From an uncultured Lachnospiraceae bacterium (GTDB taxonomy: Bacteria; Bacillota; Clostridia; Lachnospirales; Lachnospiraceae): 7,362 nt of DNA. Below, piece by piece: positions 4,580 through 7,362 of the stretch. Location: assembly GCA_902489645.1 (NCBI GenBank), contig CABUAW010000089.1:1-7362 (forward strand). The letters are read 5' to 3'. The notes beneath the pieces were generated by a model that was not told the DNA's origin, ran no database searches, and was given only the letters and a program-made list of their open reading frames with translations. The position numbers and the translations under genes are program-made. Positions within the stretch are counted from its first letter, which is position 1. The number at the start of each line of letters is the position of its first letter.

Positions 4580-7233
4580 CCGTTTAAAGCTTCCAATCGT
4601 TCTTCAACCTGCTTTAACATCTGAGTATATTTTTCCAGCTTATCGCGCTCGGCCTGAATCTTTGCCTCCGGCGCCTTGCTGACAAAGTTCGGATTATTCA
4701 ACATTCCCGATGCTCTGGCAATCTCTTTATGGAGCTTTTCTTCTTCTTTCGCCAGACGGGCCTTTTCCTCCCCGATATCTACCAGTTCGGCAAACGGCAT
4801 ATAAATCACCGCCTGGTGAATCACTGCCGATACGGCGTCCTTTTCGATGCCCGCTTTATCTGACTGAATCCGCACATCGCTGGCATGGGCCAGTGTGGCA
4901 AAGAATACCCGGCCGTCCTCAAAAATCTTCTGAATCTCTTCATTTTCGGAAACAACAATCACTTTGGCCTTTTTGCTCGGCGGTACGTTCATGCCTGTAC
5001 GTACATTACGGATACCGCGGACAGCCTCTTTAATCGTCTCCACCGCATTTTCATCGGCTTCAAAGTTCCATTCATCCTTATATTCCGGCCAGGAAGAAAT
5101 CATAATGGATGCCTCTTCCTCCTGAACGTTGCAGAAAATTTCCTCCGTAATAAATGGCATATACGGGTGAAGGAGCTTCAGCGCCTGGATGAGTACCGTC
5201 TTTAAGGTCCAGAGGGCCGCCGCCTTCGTCGTATCCTCATTATTGTAAAGACGTGGTTTAACCATCTCAATATACCAGTCGCAGAATTCTTCCCAGATGA
5301 AATCATAAAGCTTCTGAACGGCAATGCCAAGCTCATATTTGTCCATATTCGCCGTAACATCCTTCGCCAGGGTATTCGCCTTGGATAAAATCCACTTATC
5401 CGCCTGAGTCAGGTCGTCCAACGTGACATGTTCGATGGAAATTCCCGCTTCCTCGGCCTGTTCAAAGTTCATCAGCATAAATCGGGAGGCATTCCATACC
5501 TTATTTGCGAAGTTACGGCTGGCCTCTACCCGTTCCCAGTAGAAACGCATATCATTGCCAGGCGCATTTCCCGTAACAAGGGTAAATCGAAGGGCGTCGG
5601 CGCCGTATTTATCAATAACCTCCAGAGGGTCAATGCCGTTTCCGAGGGATTTACTCATCTTTCGTCCCTGGGAGTCTCTCACAAGGCCGTGAATCAGAAC
5701 TGTGTCAAAAGGCACTTCGCCCATATGCTCAAGCCCTGAGAATACCATACGGATAACCCAGAAGAAAATAATATCATAACCGGTAACAAGGACATTGGTC
5801 GGATAGAAGTAGTCCAAATCCTCCGTCTTATCCGGCCATCCCAATGTGGAGAACGGCCACAAAGCGGAGCTGAACCACGTATCCAGCGTATCCTCGTCCT
5901 GAACAATATGGGTACCGCCGCATTTGCAGCATACGGTCGGCGCGTCGGCCTTACGGGCAACCATAATCTCTCCGCAGTCCTGGCAGTAATAGGCCGGAAT
6001 CCGATGTCCCCACCAGAGCTGACGGGAAATACACCAGTCGCGAATGTTTTCCAGCCAATGCAGATAGGTCTTGTCAAAACGTTCCGGAACAAACTTCAAA
6101 TCACCTTTTTTCAGCGCATCGATGGCCGGTTTTGCCAGCTCGTCCATTTTAACGAACCACTGCTGCTTAATGAGCGGTTCTACCGTTGTCTTACAGCGGT
6201 CATGGGTGCCTACATTGTGGTTATAATCTTCAATCCGAACAAGAAGGCCCAGACGTTCCAATTCCTCAACGATGGCTTTCCGTGCCTCATAACGGTCCAT
6301 GCCGGCATATTTGCCGCCGTTTTCGTTAATCGTCGCATCGTCGTTCATAATATTAATCTGTTCCAGATTATGTCTTTTTCCCACTTCAAAGTCATTTGGG
6401 TCGTGTGCCGGAGTAATCTTAACCACTCCGGTTCCAAATTCCTTGTCTACGTATTCATCTGCTACCACCGGAATCTCTTTGTTTACAATTGGAAGGAGAA
6501 CCATTTTCCCGATAAGATGTTTATACCGTTCATCCTCCGGATGTACGGCCACAGCCGTATCGCCGAGCATGGTTTCCGGACGGGTTGTGGCTATCTCTAC
6601 CATTTCATCGGTTCCAACCACCGGATAATTAATGTGCCAGAAATGACCGGCCTGGTCCTCATATTCAACCTCTGCGTCCGAAATCGATGTCTTACATACC
6701 GGACACCAGTTAATAATTCTTGCACCCTTATAAATCAGCCCTTTTTCATGGAGGCGTACAAATACTTCCTCAACGGCCTTGTTGCAGCCCTCGTCCATGG
6801 TAAAGCGTTCTCTGTCCCAGTCACAGGAAGAGCCCAGTTTTTTAAGCTGGCTAATAATGCGTCCGCCGTACTCCCGCTTCCAGTCCCAGGCCCGATCTAA
6901 AAATGCTTCACGGCCCAGGTCTTTTTTACTGATGCCTTCTTCCTTTAACTTTTCCAGAATTTTAACCTCTGTCGCAATGCTTGCATGGTCCGTCCCCGGC
7001 TGCCAGAGCGCATTATATCCCTGCATCCGTTTCGAGCGGATTAAAATATCCTGTAATGTATTGTCAAGGGCATGGCCCATATGAAGCTGTCCGGTAATAT
7101 TCGGCGGCGGAATCACGATTGTGAACGGTTTCTTGCTCCGGTCTGCCTCCGCATGAAAATACTTATGGTCGAGCCATTTCTGATAGAGCTTTTCCTCAAT
7201 GGCCGCCGGGTTGTAGGTTTTCTCCAACTGCAT
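4576..7233 (-). CDS. valS: Valyl-tRNA synthetase
   Basis: Class Ia aminoacyl-tRNA synthetase of 885 residues, the usual length, charging tRNA-Val with valine in the cytoplasm. The HIGH motif is HMGH at 51-54 within PPPNITGQLHMGHAL, and KMSKS is at 525-529 (GRKMSKSLGN). The CP1 editing domain, which hydrolyses Thr-tRNA-Val, has TTRPETMLGDTAVAVHP at 216-232 and GTGVVKITPAHDPNDFE at 267-283. Zinc-knuckle cysteines appear as WCPVC (177, 180), CQDC (417, 420) and CCKC (435, 436, 438). DTWFSSALWPFSTLGWP at 451-467 is diagnostic of ValRS against IleRS and LeuRS. The C-terminal arm (about 815-885) is a Lys/Glu-rich coiled coil containing NPNFVSKAPEA, typical of ValRS. The ATG at 7231-7233 has AAGGAGG at 7242-7248, 8 nt upstream. 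Expression is probably controlled by the T-box leader immediately upstream. Confidence 0.98.
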   Translation of the reverse strand: MQLEKTYNPAAIEEKLYQKWLDHKYFHAEADRSKKPFTIVIPPPNITGQLHMGHALDNTLQDILIRSKRMQGYNALWQPGTDHASIATEVKILEKLKEEGISKKDLGREAFLDRAWDWKREYGGRIISQLKKLGSSCDWDRERFTMDEGCNKAVEEVFVRLHEKGLIYKGARIINWCPVCKTSISDAEVEYEDQAGHFWHINYPVVGTDEMVEIATTRPETMLGDTAVAVHPEDERYKHLIGKMVLLPIVNKEIPVVADEYVDKEFGTGVVKITPAHDPNDFEVGKRHNLEQINIMNDDATINENGGKYAGMDRYEARKAIVEELERLGLLVRIEDYNHNVGTHDRCKTTVEPLIKQQWFVKMDELAKPAIDALKKGDLKFVPERFDKTYLHWLENIRDWCISRQLWWGHRIPAYYCQDCGEIMVARKADAPTVCCKCGGTHIVQDEDTLDTWFSSALWPFSTLGWPDKTEDLDYFYPTNVLVTGYDIIFFWVIRMVFSGLEHMGEVPFDTVLIHGLVRDSQGRKMSKSLGNGIDPLEVIDKYGADALRFTLVTGNAPGNDMRFYWERVEASRNFANKVWNASRFMLMNFEQAEEAGISIEHVTLDDLTQADKWILSKANTLAKDVTANMDKYELGIAVQKLYDFIWEEFCDWYIEMVKPRLYNNEDTTKAAALWTLKTVLIQALKLLHPYMPFITEEIFCNVQEEEASIMISSWPEYKDEWNFEADENAVETIKEAVRGIRNVRTGMNVPPSKKAKVIVVSENEEIQKIFEDGRVFFATLAHASDVRIQSDKAGIEKDAVSAVIHQAVIYMPFAELVDIGEEKARLAKEEEKLHKEIARASGMLNNPNFVSKAPEAKIQAERDKLEKYTQMLKQVEERLEALNG

Positions 7234-7248
7234 CTCTCTTTCCTCCTT

Positions 7249-7287
7249 AAAATTGAAAGAGCCTCCGCCCTATAAGGGCGAAAGCTC
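7249..7287 (-). terminator. Intrinsic terminator of the T-box leader
   Basis: A 13-bp stem with no mismatches (including two G-U pairs) and a 3-base loop: 7275-7287 pairs with 7259-7271 around UAU. It is followed by UUUCAAUUUU (7249-7258). The 5' arm shares bases 7275-7287 with the antiterminator, so the two folds compete. The poly-U run is interrupted by C-A-A, somewhat imperfect for a terminator. Confidence 0.88.
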
Positions 7288-7362
7288 GCGTTACCACCTT
7301 AATTATACAAAAAGCCGAAGCCTTCGTATATCTCTTTCGTCTTTAACGGAACTACCCGTGAC
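7249..7362 (-). promoter_or_regulatory. T-box leader upstream of valS, 3' part (truncated by the window edge)
   Basis: The minus-strand RNA shows the 3' half of a T-box riboswitch, which senses uncharged tRNA. Stem III lies at about 7304-7330: a UUCG tetraloop (7317-7320 region) closed by an 11-bp stem with one bulged U. The T-box sequence follows as AAGGUGGUAACGCG (7287-7300). The antiterminator folds as AAGG with CCUU (7297-7300 with 7274-7277) and GCGA with UCGC (7286-7289 with 7278-7281) around a GCUU loop, leaving the 7-nt bulge UGGUAAC. UGGU would pair with the ACCA end of tRNA-Val (discriminator A). The bulge has AAC where the consensus has ACC. The stretch GUUCCGUUA at about 7343-7351 resembles the CGUUA motif of the stem II/IIA-B area, recalled without search. 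Stem I and the specifier codon, which should be a Val codon, lie beyond the window. Confidence 0.9.

Noticed and set aside
5908..6900. Plus-strand 330-codon open frame
   Set aside because: Antisense shadow of valS, which is confirmed by motifs along its whole length.

Overview
The window is a block of co-oriented genes, all on the minus strand, from a spore-forming low-to-moderate-GC Firmicute. The protein sequences and gene order (valS-folC-small ORF-TPR protein-spoIIAA-spoIIAB-sigF) look most like the Clostridia, probably Lachnospiraceae. That placement is inferred from family resemblance and the sporulation genes; no search was run.

In the direction of transcription (high to low coordinates), the window opens with the 3' part of a T-box leader (7249-7362): stem III, the antiterminator with its UGGU bulge, and the competing terminator. 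It precedes valS (valyl-tRNA synthetase, 4576-7233). The valS stop overlaps the start of folC (folylpolyglutamate/dihydrofolate synthase, 3176-4579) by an ATGA. The folC end overlaps by 8 bp a 53-codon gene (3022-3183) that is easily missed because a longer spurious frame covers it. Its TAG stop lies inside the Shine-Dalgarno of the next gene, a 483-residue membrane protein with an N-terminal zinc ribbon and TPR repeats on both sides of one transmembrane helix (1559-3010). These four genes form one tightly coupled transcription and translation unit, probably under T-box control.

A 40-bp imperfect palindrome with a U-run (1499-1540) separates this unit from the spoIIA operon: spoIIAA (anti-anti-sigma factor, 1143-1481), spoIIAB (anti-sigma kinase, 731-1156) and sigF (forespore sigma factor, 11-724). 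SpoIIAB holds sigma-F inactive and phosphorylates SpoIIAA; dephosphorylated SpoIIAA displaces sigma-F in the forespore. All key residues of this switch are present, so it should be functional.

No mobile element, CRISPR array, tRNA or rRNA gene was seen. The largest plus-strand open frames are antisense shadows of valS and the TPR gene. I found no clearly novel multi-gene system. The points most worth a second look are the palindrome that abuts the spoIIAA ribosome site, the uncharacterised TPR/zinc-ribbon membrane protein with its small partner gene, and spoIIAB and sigF sharing a reading frame across a single TGA.
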